Under the pieces are notes generated by a model. The model was not told where the DNA came from and did not search any database. It worked only from the letters and a program-made list of their open reading frames with translations. Made by a program: the position numbers and the translations under genes. This document shows, one piece after another, positions 46,085 to 55,225 of a DNA stretch of 64,000 nt (position 1 is its first letter; each line of letters opens with the position of its first letter). The stretch lies in the NCBI GenBank assembly GCA_025612245.1, contig JAAXKQ010000017.1:1-64000 (forward strand), read 5' to 3'. This stretch comes from Ignavibacteria bacterium. Its GTDB lineage: Bacteria; Bacteroidota; Ignavibacteria; Ignavibacteriales; SURF-24.

Positions 46085-46468
46085 ATGTTAAGGACCGGAG
46101 AGTTAAGCGTACATGAGTTTGTAGTTGAAGAGGTGATTGATTACCTTCAGAACCGGGGCTTTACTGAAATTACGGCCAACCTGCCCGGTTTTCCACAGCC
46201 TGAGAAGGTAGTCTCAAGAAACAAAAGAACCTCTTTTATTCCGGACATAATTGCCGAAAGGCAGGGCGATACGTACATATTTGCAGTTGAAACCGGTGAA
46301 GTTTCTCTTGAGGGTTCTTTGTCCAGAAAATGGAAGGAGTTTGCCTTTTATGCCGAGTCCAACGGCATGATTTTCCATATCGTTGTGCCAAAGGGAATGC
46401 TGAAAAAAGTAGACTGCATTCTTTCGAGCCTTGGCATAACTGCCGTCGTGCATCAGGTGGATCAGTAA
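46085..46468 (+). CDS. Small protein with PD-(D/E)XK nuclease-like motif
   Basis: 127 residues, no named family recognised. 'FIPDIIAERQGDTYIFAVETGEVS' (in parts: PD at 53-54, then about 15 residues to Glu69 in 'FAVETGE') has the spacing of PD-(D/E)XK nuclease folds: a strand ending in PD and a second ending in E-x-G. The usual Lys after the second acid is replaced here by Gly, though Lys82/Lys84 in 'RKWKEF' might replace it. No partner gene flanks it. GGGAGGGAGGTAAGAT gives an unusually strong ribosome site. Cytoplasmic; may be a restriction-fold protein without cleavage activity. Confidence 0.55.
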   Translation: MLRTGELSVHEFVVEEVIDYLQNRGFTEITANLPGFPQPEKVVSRNKRTSFIPDIIAERQGDTYIFAVETGEVSLEGSLSRKWKEFAFYAESNGMIFHIVVPKGMLKKVDCILSSLGITAVVHQVDQ

Positions 46469-46863
46469 AATAGGTCGTTTTATGAAGTTTTTTCTTCTCT
46501 GCCAGTTAATGAACATATTGCTGCGTGTTTATGGATATTGCTGCCCAATGTTTCCCGGCCTGAATTTTCCTGCATGATTTATTTTTCTTAAATACCCGTG
46601 CCTTAGAAAGGAACTTTTCCACCGTAAAGAAGCATTGTTAAGATAGAAGACATTTTGGGGTTCAGGCAGTGAAAAATTCACTTTTCAGGTCCATAGAGCA
46701 TTATCCTGGTCTGGGTCGGCTCCCACTGCGGATAAAAGCAAAAGGCTGCCAAATGTAAAATTTAAAAATCTGTAAAAAATCTTTTACAAAACAATAATAA
46801 ATGTACTGCATTTAAGGATACTTTTAATTAAATTTTGCGCTCGAAATTTCACAGGAAGATGAT
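46469..46863. other. Intergenic region before the serine hydrolase gene
   Basis: No ORF. Contains the inverted repeat at 46771-46788. TACTTTTA at 46819-46826 resembles a -7 box but has no TTTG upstream. Nothing else stands out. Confidence 0.4.
46771..46788. promoter_or_regulatory. Perfect inverted repeat, possible operator
   Basis: TGTAAAA-AATC-TTTTACA, an 18-bp perfect palindrome about 75 nt before the serine hydrolase start. A further TGTAAAA half-site lies at 46755. Confidence 0.4.
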
Positions 46864-47970
46864 TTGAAAAAGACAGCTATTTATTTTTTATCCATACTGT
46901 TATTATTTGTTACAGCATGTAAGAATGAGAAAGTCCCTAACGTCAGCAATGCTGCAGTTTATAAGAGAATTACCTTTAACCGGGAGACGACCGGTGCAAC
47001 AGCCAGAATAAATCAGTTTTTTACGGAAAGGAACAGAAAGGGTGTTTTTAACGGTGTTGTTCTTTTTGCAGAAAAGGGAAACATAATTTATGAAAAGGCT
47101 TTCGGATATTCTGATTTCAGGCGTAAAACCCCTCTTACAACAAATTCAGTCTTTCAGCTTGCTTCAGTCTCGAAGCAGTTTACGGCATTTGCCATAATGC
47201 TGCTGAAAGAAAGAGGGAAGCTTTCCTATAGCGACAACGTGAGGAAGTTTTTCCCTTCATTTCCATATGAAGACATAACAATCAGGCAGCTTTTGACGCA
47301 CAGTTCCGGCCTGCCTAATTATATGTACTTTGCAAATGACTACTGGCCCGATAAGTCGAAGATGATGGATAATAAAGACGTGATAGAAATGCTGGAGAGA
47401 AATCTTCCACAGCCTTATTTCAGGCCCGGAATCAGGTATTTCTACAGCAATACCGGCTATGCGCTCCTGGCTTCCATAGTGGAGAAGGCCTCAGGCATGC
47501 CATTTTACAGGTTCATGGAAAAGGAAATCTTTAAGCCCCTAGGCATGGAAAGCACATTTGTTTATAACCCTGAAAACCCGCTTCCCGCGGTTGTTGCAGA
47601 AGGGCATAACCCAAACAGGACTCCGGTCGGCTTTAACTACCAGAACGGTGTAGTAGGGGATAAGAACGTGTATTCAACGGTCGAAGATCTCTTACGCTGG
47701 GATTACGCTCTTTATAAGGCACAGCTGGTAAGCCAGGAATGCCTTTCCGAGGCCTTTACGCCTGCTTTCAAAAATCTGCGTGATGACCATAATTACGGAT
47801 TCGGATGGCGCATAAATGAAAAGGACAATATTGTATACCACGGCGGATGGTGGGATGGCTACCGCTCTTATATAGTAAGGTCATTAAGCGACCAGAGAAC
47901 GATAATTGTACTTATAAACAGTGCGGCTCATATTTCTTTCCGCCTGCAGGAGCTGGAAGACCTTTTCTAG
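46864..47970 (+). CDS. Class C beta-lactamase-family serine hydrolase lipoprotein
   Basis: 368 residues, TTG start. Lipoprotein signal with lipobox 'FVTAC' (Cys19). The penicillin-recognising fold motifs are present: Ser101-x-x-Lys104 ('ASVSKQF'), 'YSNTGYALL' (YxN), and 'YHGGWWDGYRS' (HGG, equivalent of KTG). Such proteins are usually esterases, D-aminopeptidases or penicillin-binding protein relatives; antibiotic resistance is not implied. Membrane-anchored in the periplasm or outer membrane. It ends at a bidirectional terminator shared with the aminotransferase. Confidence 0.9.
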   Translation: MKKTAIYFLSILLLFVTACKNEKVPNVSNAAVYKRITFNRETTGATARINQFFTERNRKGVFNGVVLFAEKGNIIYEKAFGYSDFRRKTPLTTNSVFQLASVSKQFTAFAIMLLKERGKLSYSDNVRKFFPSFPYEDITIRQLLTHSSGLPNYMYFANDYWPDKSKMMDNKDVIEMLERNLPQPYFRPGIRYFYSNTGYALLASIVEKASGMPFYRFMEKEIFKPLGMESTFVYNPENPLPAVVAEGHNPNRTPVGFNYQNGVVGDKNVYSTVEDLLRWDYALYKAQLVSQECLSEAFTPAFKNLRDDHNYGFGWRINEKDNIVYHGGWWDGYRSYIVRSLSDQRTIIVLINSAAHISFRLQELEDLF

Positions 47971-47992
47971 TAAAATCTGAAGTTAGCAAAAC

Positions 47993-48031
47993 AAAAAGCC
48001 GTTTTATGAAAAATTCATAAAACGGCTTTTT
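47993..48031. terminator. Bidirectional terminator
   Basis: An 18-bp perfect stem, AAAAAGCCGTTTTATGAA (47993-48010) and TTCATAAAACGGCTTTTT (48014-48031), with only three loop bases. T-runs on both strands suit the convergent genes on each side. Confidence 0.85.
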
Positions 48032-48055
48032 ATATAAGGCAAAGACTAAGTAAAT

Positions 48056-49264
48056 TTAGTCCTGCGCAAAGATCGCTCTCATTCTCTCGATACCTTCAGT
48101 TATGACTTCAGGAGGGGTAGTTGAGAAGGAGAATCTCATGTTATCCGTAAAAAAGTGCCCGAAGCATGATCCGTGCACGGCGGCAATTCCATTTTGCATC
48201 AGAAGGTTATAGATGTAGGAATTCCTTTCCGCGCCTTTTAAGTTCTTTGGAATTAGCTCTGTAAAGTTAGGGAAGAGGTAGAATGCACCGTCGGGCTTTT
48301 CGACCTTAACGCCCGGAATAGAGCGGAAGCCTTCGAGCAGTTGGTCGCGTCTTTTCTGAAAATCGCCGACCATGAACCTGATGTGCTTATCGCTTTCTTC
48401 TTTGTTCGCCAGTGCCTCGGCGGCGGCATACTGCATGAAAGTTGCCACGCCGGCCGTCTGTGTATAGTTGCCCATTTTTATAAGCTCGATAAGCCTCTTG
48501 TTTCTGGAAGCCAGGTAGCCGACTCTCCAGCCCGTCATGGCGTAGGTTTTTGACATGGTAAAAACGCTAATGATGTTGTCAAAATCCAGTGAAATCGGGC
48601 TGAAGTGCTCTTTCCCCTCAAAAGTAATTGCCTCGTAGGCCTCATCCGAGATGAGGTAAACGCCGTTCTGGCGGCATAACTTTACGACTTCCGTGACCTC
48701 GTCCCTTGTAAACAGCTTTCCTGTCGGGTTCTGAGGAGTATTCAGATACAGGAATGATATGTCCTTAACAAGCTTCTTTAGTGCATCGAAGTCAATGCTG
48801 AAATCCTCATTAAGCGGGAGTTCAGAAAAATTCGTATCGGCATAAGGGATAAAGTTTTCCAGCACGCAGCTCCAGCATGGGGCAAATCCGCCGGCTTTCT
48901 TTCCCTGGAAGAGCTTAAATGTAAGCTCAAGGCCTTCCTGCCCGCCGTAGGTGGCAACTATATTGTCTTTTCCCAGTCCGGTGGCTTTGTTAAAATATTC
49001 AAGTTTCTTTATAACCGCCTCTTTAAAGACGTCCTCGCCGCCCGACTTTGGATACTTTGTTTTTCCCTCGTCCATTGCCTTCTTAGCCGCGTTTCTTATG
49101 TATTCAGGCGTCGGGAAGTCGATTTCTCCTCTTTGAAAAAGAAGAATCTTTTTCCCCGTTTTTTCAAAATATTCGGGTCCTTTTTTTCTTGCCTCCTCGC
49201 TGATCGATACAATCGGCGACATTCTGATGTTTTCTACATTTTTATCGAATTTTGCTTCAGTCAT
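48056..49264 (-). CDS. Class I aminotransferase (aspartate aminotransferase-like)
   Basis: 402 residues. PLP lysine in 'FTMSKTYAMTGWRVGYLA', substrate-contact 'LNTPQNPTGKLF' and 'ISDEAYEAITFEG' are standard for fold-type I aspartate/alanine aminotransferases, and the C-terminal 'MRFSFSTTPPEVITEGIERM' fits. Length and order match AspC/AspB-like enzymes. Whether it takes aspartate, alanine or an aromatic amino acid cannot be told. It is cytoplasmic and alone. Confidence 0.88.
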   Translation of the reverse strand: MTEAKFDKNVENIRMSPIVSISEEARKKGPEYFEKTGKKILLFQRGEIDFPTPEYIRNAAKKAMDEGKTKYPKSGGEDVFKEAVIKKLEYFNKATGLGKDNIVATYGGQEGLELTFKLFQGKKAGGFAPCWSCVLENFIPYADTNFSELPLNEDFSIDFDALKKLVKDISFLYLNTPQNPTGKLFTRDEVTEVVKLCRQNGVYLISDEAYEAITFEGKEHFSPISLDFDNIISVFTMSKTYAMTGWRVGYLASRNKRLIELIKMGNYTQTAGVATFMQYAAAEALANKEESDKHIRFMVGDFQKRRDQLLEGFRSIPGVKVEKPDGAFYLFPNFTELIPKNLKGAERNSYIYNLLMQNGIAAVHGSCFGHFFTDNMRFSFSTTPPEVITEGIERMRAIFAQD

Positions 49265-49334
49265 TATTGGTTTTCCTTAATGGGTTCTATTATGTTTAAT
49301 TTTAATTAGTTTGTGCAACCAGAATACCGGGGAA

Positions 49335-50897
49335 TTAATTATTGCTGAAAGTAAAATAAAAAGTTGCTCCATTGTTTAATTCAGACTCGATCCATATCTT
49401 ACCGCCATGCCGTTCTACAATTCTTTTGCATACAGCCAGTCCAATTCCGGTTCCAGTGTACTCGTCTCTTAAGTGCAAACGCTGAAAGATCTGGAAAATT
49501 CTTTCTCCATACTGGGGGTCTATACCAATTCCATTATCTTTAACGGAAAAAATCCATTTGCCGTTTTCCTGAGCGGCTGAGACGTGAATTTCAGGCATCT
49601 CAGCACCGCGCCTGAATTTAATGGCGTTACTGATGAGGTTTTGGAACAGTTGTATCAGCTGAACCTCGTCGGCCATTACTACCGGCAGGACTTCAGAGTA
49701 TATTCTGGCCCCGCTTTCCCTGATACTGATTTCCAGATTCTTTAACACATATTCCATCACTTTATTGCAGTCGACTGGAGAGTATTGCCTTGCATTTGTT
49801 GTAATTCTGGAATACTCAAGAAGTCCCGTAATGAGCATGTGCATTCTACGGGCGCCGTCGACGGCAAACTCAATATACTCAAGCGCCTTGCTGTCCAGCT
49901 TGTCTTTATACCTTCTTTCAAGCAGCTGAGTATAATTACTGACCATCCTTACCGGTTCCTGGAGGTCGTGTGAAGCTATGTAAGCGAACTGTTCGAGTTC
50001 TTTGTTCGAACGTTCGAGCTCTTCTACAGCAATCTTAAGGCTGATTTCAGCCTTGTCTTTGGATCCCAGCTCTTGTTGGAGCCGGTCATTGATTTTTATT
50101 AGTTCAAGTTCACTTTGTTTTAAATTACGGAACAGGAGGTTGAAAGGTTTTTTCATTCCTGTTTGTATTATGGCCTTATACAACAAAAAATAGGAAATTA
50201 TCCTTATCAGGTGTGCCGAAGCATTGGAAAGGTCATATACCTCAATATAAAAAGTAAAAGCCAGCTCAGACAAAATTAGAAGTCCCAGTGAAAACATAAC
50301 AAGCCTGAGCACTTCAGGATCAAAAGAGGATCTCCTCCTGAAGAAGAACACTGCCGAAAGGGCAAGAATAAAAGAGACCACGTACTCGCTAATAACCTTA
50401 AATGGCGTAAGACCCGCTCCCTCTACAAAACACACAGGGAAGACGTGCCAGAAGGCTATTGCAAGTAAAAGCAGAACAGTAACGCAGGAGAATAACGCAA
50501 TTACGGGTCCGAAACTAATTCTGCGGTTCAGTACAAAAGGCATCACTAAAAGAGAAGTGCTCTGAAGGTACCTTCCGGCAATCCAGAACTGTGTCGCCAG
50601 GTTGGCATCGGAGCCCGGGAGGACGTTCATACCCTTGTAGGCAAGCGTATGGAGCAGATCTATGGCCCCGGTGAATAAAAATGCAATTCCGATGAATATG
50701 ACTGAATGATCCTCCGAGAGATCACGCAGATTCCAGGCAAGCATAAAAAGCCCCCAGGCTACGCCGATGGAGATCATTTCGGAAATTGTATGAAAAAGGA
50801 GAAAACTGAAAAAATGAGTAATATATAGCGCTCCCAGTGCCAAAATGCCTAATAAAATTAAATAAAACCGGGTATGTGCCTTAAATTTTAATATCAT
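49335..50897 (-). CDS. MASE3-domain sensor histidine kinase
   Basis: 520 residues. The N-terminal part has seven or eight membrane helices and the MASE3 pattern ('WNLRDLSEDHSVIFIGIAFLFTGAIDLLHTLAYKGMN', in parts). Then a coiled linker, HisKA with the phospho-accepting His in 'YIASHDLQEPVRMVSNYTQL', and HATPase with N-box 'FQNLISNAIKF', 'DNGIGIDPQY' and 'GTGIGLAVCKRI'. It is a complete kinase; no response regulator is adjacent. MASE3 domains are membrane sensors of unknown ligand. Contrast with the His-less hybrid kinase at 38.2 kb. Confidence 0.9.
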   Translation of the reverse strand: MILKFKAHTRFYLILLGILALGALYITHFFSFLLFHTISEMISIGVAWGLFMLAWNLRDLSEDHSVIFIGIAFLFTGAIDLLHTLAYKGMNVLPGSDANLATQFWIAGRYLQSTSLLVMPFVLNRRISFGPVIALFSCVTVLLLLAIAFWHVFPVCFVEGAGLTPFKVISEYVVSFILALSAVFFFRRRSSFDPEVLRLVMFSLGLLILSELAFTFYIEVYDLSNASAHLIRIISYFLLYKAIIQTGMKKPFNLLFRNLKQSELELIKINDRLQQELGSKDKAEISLKIAVEELERSNKELEQFAYIASHDLQEPVRMVSNYTQLLERRYKDKLDSKALEYIEFAVDGARRMHMLITGLLEYSRITTNARQYSPVDCNKVMEYVLKNLEISIRESGARIYSEVLPVVMADEVQLIQLFQNLISNAIKFRRGAEMPEIHVSAAQENGKWIFSVKDNGIGIDPQYGERIFQIFQRLHLRDEYTGTGIGLAVCKRIVERHGGKIWIESELNNGATFYFTFSNN

Positions 50898-50991
50898 TTT
50901 CTTATAATTTAACCCGAAAAGTAATAATTTTTTTGGAAATAGGAAAGGTAAAGTTGATTTCTATGAAGGAATAGGGGAAATTTATAATTAT

Positions 50992-51891
50992 TCAGCTCAA
51001 AGTTACTTTGCTTAACCCCATGCAGCGGAGCGTTTTAAGCCAGCCATCCTTTACTTCTTCGGAGGCAGTTTTAACGCCTTCCAGTGCCGCAGGCCTGCCG
51101 ATCTTCCGGGCCTTGTCGTTTCCCATGTTGTGGTAGGGCATTATTTCAATGCCTGAGAGTTCCGGATACTTTTCTGCAAGCAAGGCTATTGCCTGCAGGT
51201 GTGCAATTGAATCGTTAATGCCGGGAATTAAGGGCAGGCGGAGGATGATTCGGGCATTATTCCGGTACAGAAAGTCCAGGTTCGACAGGATTGCCTTGCC
51301 TGAAACCCCGGTAAGCCTTCTGTGCGGTTCCTCACCCGTAGCTTTATAGTCAAAAAGAAAAAGGTCAGTTAAAGGGAGGAGATTACTGAAACTATTCCTG
51401 GGTGCAAGCCCGCAGGTTTCAACAGCCGTATTTATATTGAGCTCTTTTAGGCGTTTTAAGAGTTCCATCGTAAATGGAAGCTGTGCCAGCGGCTCACCTC
51501 CCGAGATGGTGACGCCGCCCCCGGAATTCCTGTAATAGTCCAGGTCCCTTATTACTTCTTGCACCACCTCTTCAACGCTTCTATGGTATCCGATTACTTT
51601 TATGCCATCCCGCGAATTTTTCCTTATGCTCTCCAGGCATGAGCTGCAGAAAGGGAAGCTTTTAAGGTTAATTTCACCTTCAGCTTCCCTTAGAAATTTA
51701 TTAACCATGCTGCGGCAGCTTTCACAAAGCTCGCCCCCGGAGGAGACTTCAGGAAAGAAATTTTTGCTCTCGGGGTTATGGCACCACAGGCAGTCAAGAG
51801 GGCAGCCTTTTAGGAAAACCGTCGTTCTTATCCCCGGGCCGTCGTGAAGGCTGAAGCGCTGTATGTCAAAAATAAGTCCCTGCGTACTCAT
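50992..51891 (-). CDS. Glycyl radical enzyme activase (radical SAM)
   Basis: 299 residues. 'DGPGIRTTVFLKGCPLDCLWCHNPES' (in parts) has the CxxxCxxC cluster of activases; two further Cys groups follow ('CESC' and 'CSSC'), the extra ferredoxin-like clusters typical of the TIGR02494 group. 'GGGVTISGGEPLAQ' binds S-adenosylmethionine. It generates the glycyl radical in its partner enzyme using 5'-deoxyadenosyl radical chemistry. It lies 29 nt downstream of the glycyl radical enzyme gene, so the pair is one operon. Confidence 0.92.
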   Translation of the reverse strand: MSTQGLIFDIQRFSLHDGPGIRTTVFLKGCPLDCLWCHNPESKNFFPEVSSGGELCESCRSMVNKFLREAEGEINLKSFPFCSSCLESIRKNSRDGIKVIGYHRSVEEVVQEVIRDLDYYRNSGGGVTISGGEPLAQLPFTMELLKRLKELNINTAVETCGLAPRNSFSNLLPLTDLFLFDYKATGEEPHRRLTGVSGKAILSNLDFLYRNNARIILRLPLIPGINDSIAHLQAIALLAEKYPELSGIEIMPYHNMGNDKARKIGRPAALEGVKTASEEVKDGWLKTLRCMGLSKVTLS

Positions 51892-51920
51892 GTCACACTC
51901 AATCCATTAATGTCTTAAAG

Positions 51921-54161
51921 CTAATAAAGCGTGCGGCTCAAAATTTCCAGCTGCACATCCCGTGAAAGCTCCACGAAGCGGGCGCTGAAGCCGCCGACTC
52001 TTACAAAAATATGGCTGTACTTTTCAGGTTCTTTCATCGCATTTTCCAGGTCGTTCCTGTTTACAACCGTAATCATCGCCTGGGCCCCTCCTTTCTGGAA
52101 ATAGGTTTCGAGGAGGCTTTCTACAACAGGGCGCTTTTTTGTGAACATATCCCTGCTGAACTTCATGTTCTGCACGGCGCCGGCATGGATGTAAGTGGAA
52201 GGTTTTACAATTGAATTGAGCATTGCCGTCAGCCCCTTGCGGTCGAAGCCGCTTGAAGGAGCGTTGCCGTTATTCATAGGGCTTCCTGAGGTGCGTCCGT
52301 CAGCCGAGGCTGAGGTCTGGTGCCCGAGGAGCGTGTTGGCGCTGTTGTTAATGATTACGATAAGGTAAGAATGCAGGTTTGTCCTGGATTTCTGTGACTT
52401 TACGTACCCGGCGACGTGGTCATGGACTCTTAAGAGCATGCCGTCGGCACATTCATCGTCATTTCCATACTTCGGGCATTTCAGCATCAGTTCACGTTCG
52501 GCCTCAAAGCCTTCGAAATTCCGGTCGAGTGCATGGAGGAGTTCTTCCTGTGTTAAAGCTTTTTCATCATAGACAAGCTTTTTAATTGCGGTAAGGCTGT
52601 CTGCCGTATTGGAGTTGCCGTAGGTCTCAAGCGTTCCGCCAAGAAAGTCAATTCCCCCCGAGAAAGCGCCTTTGCCTTTTTCAAGGCAGCCATCGTAGAG
52701 CATGCTAAGAAAGAGGAATGGGGCAGTTTCGCCGGCAAGCTTGTATTCCAGCTCTTCCTGAGAGGCCAATAGGTCTACAAAATGCTCCACCTGCCTGGTG
52801 TAGGCTTCCCACAGCTTTTCAAATGTGTCAAAACTTTTGAATTCACCCAAGTCAAGTCCTATACTGCGGCCCGTAGCCGGATCTATTCCGTTATGCAGTG
52901 TAACTTCGAGCGCCTTAAGTAAATTTATCACGCCGCTTGGTGTACCAAAGCTTTTATGGTCAATTATATATTCACCGCACCCGAAAGGTACGTACTGCTC
53001 GCTTAGGGTACGGTTAAGGCAGAAAGCAGACTGTACAGAGGGGATGTTGACGTCATCGTTATAAAGCATCGGGTATGTGCGCCCTTCCCCAATTACAAAA
53101 AGAGCCTTATCCATAAGTAAAGGATTCATTCCTTTATAAAATCTCAATGAAAGCTGCGGCTCGGCTTCTTTTACATTCAGCGTTGCTTCCATAGCCATGA
53201 GAGCAAAGCGGTCGGCATTTTTTTCATTTACGCGCCCTTTTCCCCCGATTATTACGCGGTTATGAACAACGGTATTTCTTGCTGCCATTAGTCTCCAGAG
53301 TGAGTCCAGGAGCCTCTGGGCTTCATTTTCGGAAATAATGTCCGAGTTCAGGTCATTAACCAGAAAGTCGCCCAGGTAGACGTCCATCCTTCCGTAATTT
53401 CTTATGTCTGAAGCCAGTGAATAAAGCCAGAATAGCTGGATTGCCTCACGGAAAGTCTTTGGCTTTGAGACTGTCACTTTTTCGAGCGCAGAGGCCATCT
53501 GGAGGAGTTCATTTTTACTTTCAGTGTCACTTTCAACCTCAGCCTTAAGCCTGGCCTCACGCGCGTAATGGCGGCAAAGGTCTGAAAGGACTTCCAGTGC
53601 AATAAGCATGGCGTCATAAAATTCAGTTTCCTTAGCATCACGTTGAGCAAATAACCTGAAACGCCTGATTTCTTCGGACAGCCCCGGGATTCCAAGAGTC
53701 AAGAGTTTCCCGAAATTTATGTTTCCACCAGTAAGCCTGTAAAGGGGGAAAGCGATGCCGTAGTCGTGCATCCAGTCATCCGCAGGAAGCCACCTGGCCA
53801 TTTCCCCGCTATATCTTTTGCGGAGTTGAGCCGAAGTGTTCTCGGTTCTCCAGAAAAGGAGCATTTCTTCAATTTTTTGCCTGCGGGTGCTGTCAAGTTC
53901 GCTTTTTGACATTAGTTCACGTATTTCACTTTCCTGGCAGTAATATCCGAATGCCGTGGGTCCCCATTCATCAGGCGTAACTCCCACAAATGTATGCTGA
54001 ATCCTTCCGGCAAAGAGGTCTCCTCTCTGGATTTCGGTAAAAAAAGCCGGATACTGGACCTTAAGGCACATTGCCTCACGGATTGCCGGATGAGCATTTT
54101 CATACTGCTTATAAGTTTCTGTGAATTTCAGCTCTGTTTGTAATATATTGTTCTTCATCAT
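51921..54161 (-). CDS. Glycyl radical enzyme of the pyruvate formate-lyase superfamily, substrate unknown
   Basis: 746 residues, close to dehydratases and lyases of this superfamily. The Gly radical site is 'RVGGFSARFVEL' (Gly724, second G) near the C-terminus. The thiyl site is 'YVPFGCGEYIIDH': Cys395 and Glu397 are kept, but GCVE of glycerol dehydratase, choline lyase and the like reads GCGE, followed by Tyr. Pyruvate formate-lyase itself has two Cys and is ruled out. A substrate cannot be named. The ribosome site GGGAGATAC supports the first of two ATGs. Oxygen-sensitive chemistry implies anoxic growth. It is divergent from an AraC-type regulator; sugar-metabolism genes lie beyond. Confidence 0.88.
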   Translation of the reverse strand: MMKNNILQTELKFTETYKQYENAHPAIREAMCLKVQYPAFFTEIQRGDLFAGRIQHTFVGVTPDEWGPTAFGYYCQESEIRELMSKSELDSTRRQKIEEMLLFWRTENTSAQLRKRYSGEMARWLPADDWMHDYGIAFPLYRLTGGNINFGKLLTLGIPGLSEEIRRFRLFAQRDAKETEFYDAMLIALEVLSDLCRHYAREARLKAEVESDTESKNELLQMASALEKVTVSKPKTFREAIQLFWLYSLASDIRNYGRMDVYLGDFLVNDLNSDIISENEAQRLLDSLWRLMAARNTVVHNRVIIGGKGRVNEKNADRFALMAMEATLNVKEAEPQLSLRFYKGMNPLLMDKALFVIGEGRTYPMLYNDDVNIPSVQSAFCLNRTLSEQYVPFGCGEYIIDHKSFGTPSGVINLLKALEVTLHNGIDPATGRSIGLDLGEFKSFDTFEKLWEAYTRQVEHFVDLLASQEELEYKLAGETAPFLFLSMLYDGCLEKGKGAFSGGIDFLGGTLETYGNSNTADSLTAIKKLVYDEKALTQEELLHALDRNFEGFEAERELMLKCPKYGNDDECADGMLLRVHDHVAGYVKSQKSRTNLHSYLIVIINNSANTLLGHQTSASADGRTSGSPMNNGNAPSSGFDRKGLTAMLNSIVKPSTYIHAGAVQNMKFSRDMFTKKRPVVESLLETYFQKGGAQAMITVVNRNDLENAMKEPEKYSHIFVRVGGFSARFVELSRDVQLEILSRTLY

Positions 54162-54264
54162 AACTAAGTATCTCCCAAAATATTCCCCGCCAAGCGTAAA
54201 AATAGGGAGTAAAATGGAAATAATCTTGTCTTTTAATGATATAATAATTGTGCTATATTGACAT

Positions 54265-55158
54265 ATGGATTACGAAATTTCCGCAAGGGGAGAAATGCAA
54301 AGCGTTTTAATTATGAGGAAGGATGAGCTGATTGATCCCGTTACCGAGATCCATTATGCATTCCACAGAAGCCTGAAGAATATTACAGTCCCTCACAGGC
54401 ACGATTTCTACGAGTTTTTTATTATTATAAGGGGAAGTGTAATTCACAAGATTAACGGCAAGAGTGAACTTTTAAGCGAGGGCACACTGGTCTTTATACG
54501 TCCTGATGACGTGCACTACTACGAGAAAAGCACAAGCGAGGTCTGTGAGCTGGTAAACCTGGCTTTCCCGCCGAAGGCCGTAAGTGAGCTCTTTAGCTAC
54601 CTTGGAGAGGGCTTTATGGCAGGCAGGCTTCTTAAGGCCGAAAATCCGCCTCATGTTTTGCTAACCGCGGGTGAAAAGGACTTTGTTGTTGAGAAGCTGG
54701 AAGAGTTAAACACTCTGCCAAGGAAGAACAAAGAAGAAATCAAAACGCGACAGAGGATACTTCTGCTTGAAATATTTACGAGGTATTTTCAGTTAGAAAA
54801 AATTGAAAAGAAAAGTGCCGTTCCCACCTGGCTTAAGGAGCTATGCCGGCTTTTGCAGGAAAAGGAAAACTTCAACCGGGGAATTCCCTGGCTTCAGGAG
54901 CGTTCGCAAAGGAGTCCCGAGCACTTATGCCGGGCTTTCCGGAAATTTCTTAATACGACGCCTACGGAATTTATAAATGAACTCAGGCTTAACTATGCGG
55001 CTAACGTTCTTTCCAGCACCGACCTTGAAATAATTGAGGTCTCAGCGCGCGCAGGCTTTGAGAACCTGAGCCACTTTTACCACCTTTTTAAGGAAAAATA
55101 CGGCCTTTCGCCCGGAGAGTTCAGAAAGCAGCACAAGACGAGCATGATCCCCTCGTGA
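54265..55158 (+). CDS. AraC family transcriptional regulator
   Basis: 297 residues. N-terminal cupin for ligand binding ('VPHRHDFYEFFIIIRGSVIHKINGK', in parts; 'GTLVFIRPDDVHYY'), then a double helix-turn-helix about 195-290 with the family signature 'VSARAGFENLSHFYHLFKEKYGLSPGEFRK' (in parts). The start may instead be the ATG at 54295, which follows AAGGGGAG; the frame is the same. It lies 103 nt from the divergent glycyl radical enzyme gene and probably controls it or the genes at 55.2-57.2 kb. Confidence 0.9.
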   Translation: MDYEISARGEMQSVLIMRKDELIDPVTEIHYAFHRSLKNITVPHRHDFYEFFIIIRGSVIHKINGKSELLSEGTLVFIRPDDVHYYEKSTSEVCELVNLAFPPKAVSELFSYLGEGFMAGRLLKAENPPHVLLTAGEKDFVVEKLEELNTLPRKNKEEIKTRQRILLLEIFTRYFQLEKIEKKSAVPTWLKELCRLLQEKENFNRGIPWLQERSQRSPEHLCRAFRKFLNTTPTEFINELRLNYAANVLSSTDLEIIEVSARAGFENLSHFYHLFKEKYGLSPGEFRKQHKTSMIPS

Positions 55159-55179
55159 TATTGATTCTAAAAGTCAATT

Positions 55180-55203
55180 TGTCTATGTTGCTCATTATAG
55201 ACA
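55180..55203. promoter_or_regulatory. Inverted repeat before the SMP-30 gene, possible AraC-type site
   Basis: TGTCTAT (55180-55186) and ATAGACA (55197-55203) with a 10-nt gap, 23 nt before the next start. TTGTCTTTT in the glycyl radical enzyme/AraC divergent region (about 54226) shares the half-site TTGTCT. Weak evidence. Confidence 0.3.
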
Positions 55204-55225
55204 CAAGCCCGGGAGAAGGTGAAGC

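Noticed and set aside
46864-47970. Antibiotic-resistance beta-lactamase
   Set aside because: SxxK, YxN and HGG motifs fit the general class C fold, but lipoprotein anchoring and length fit esterase or peptidase relatives as well; nothing shows resistance.
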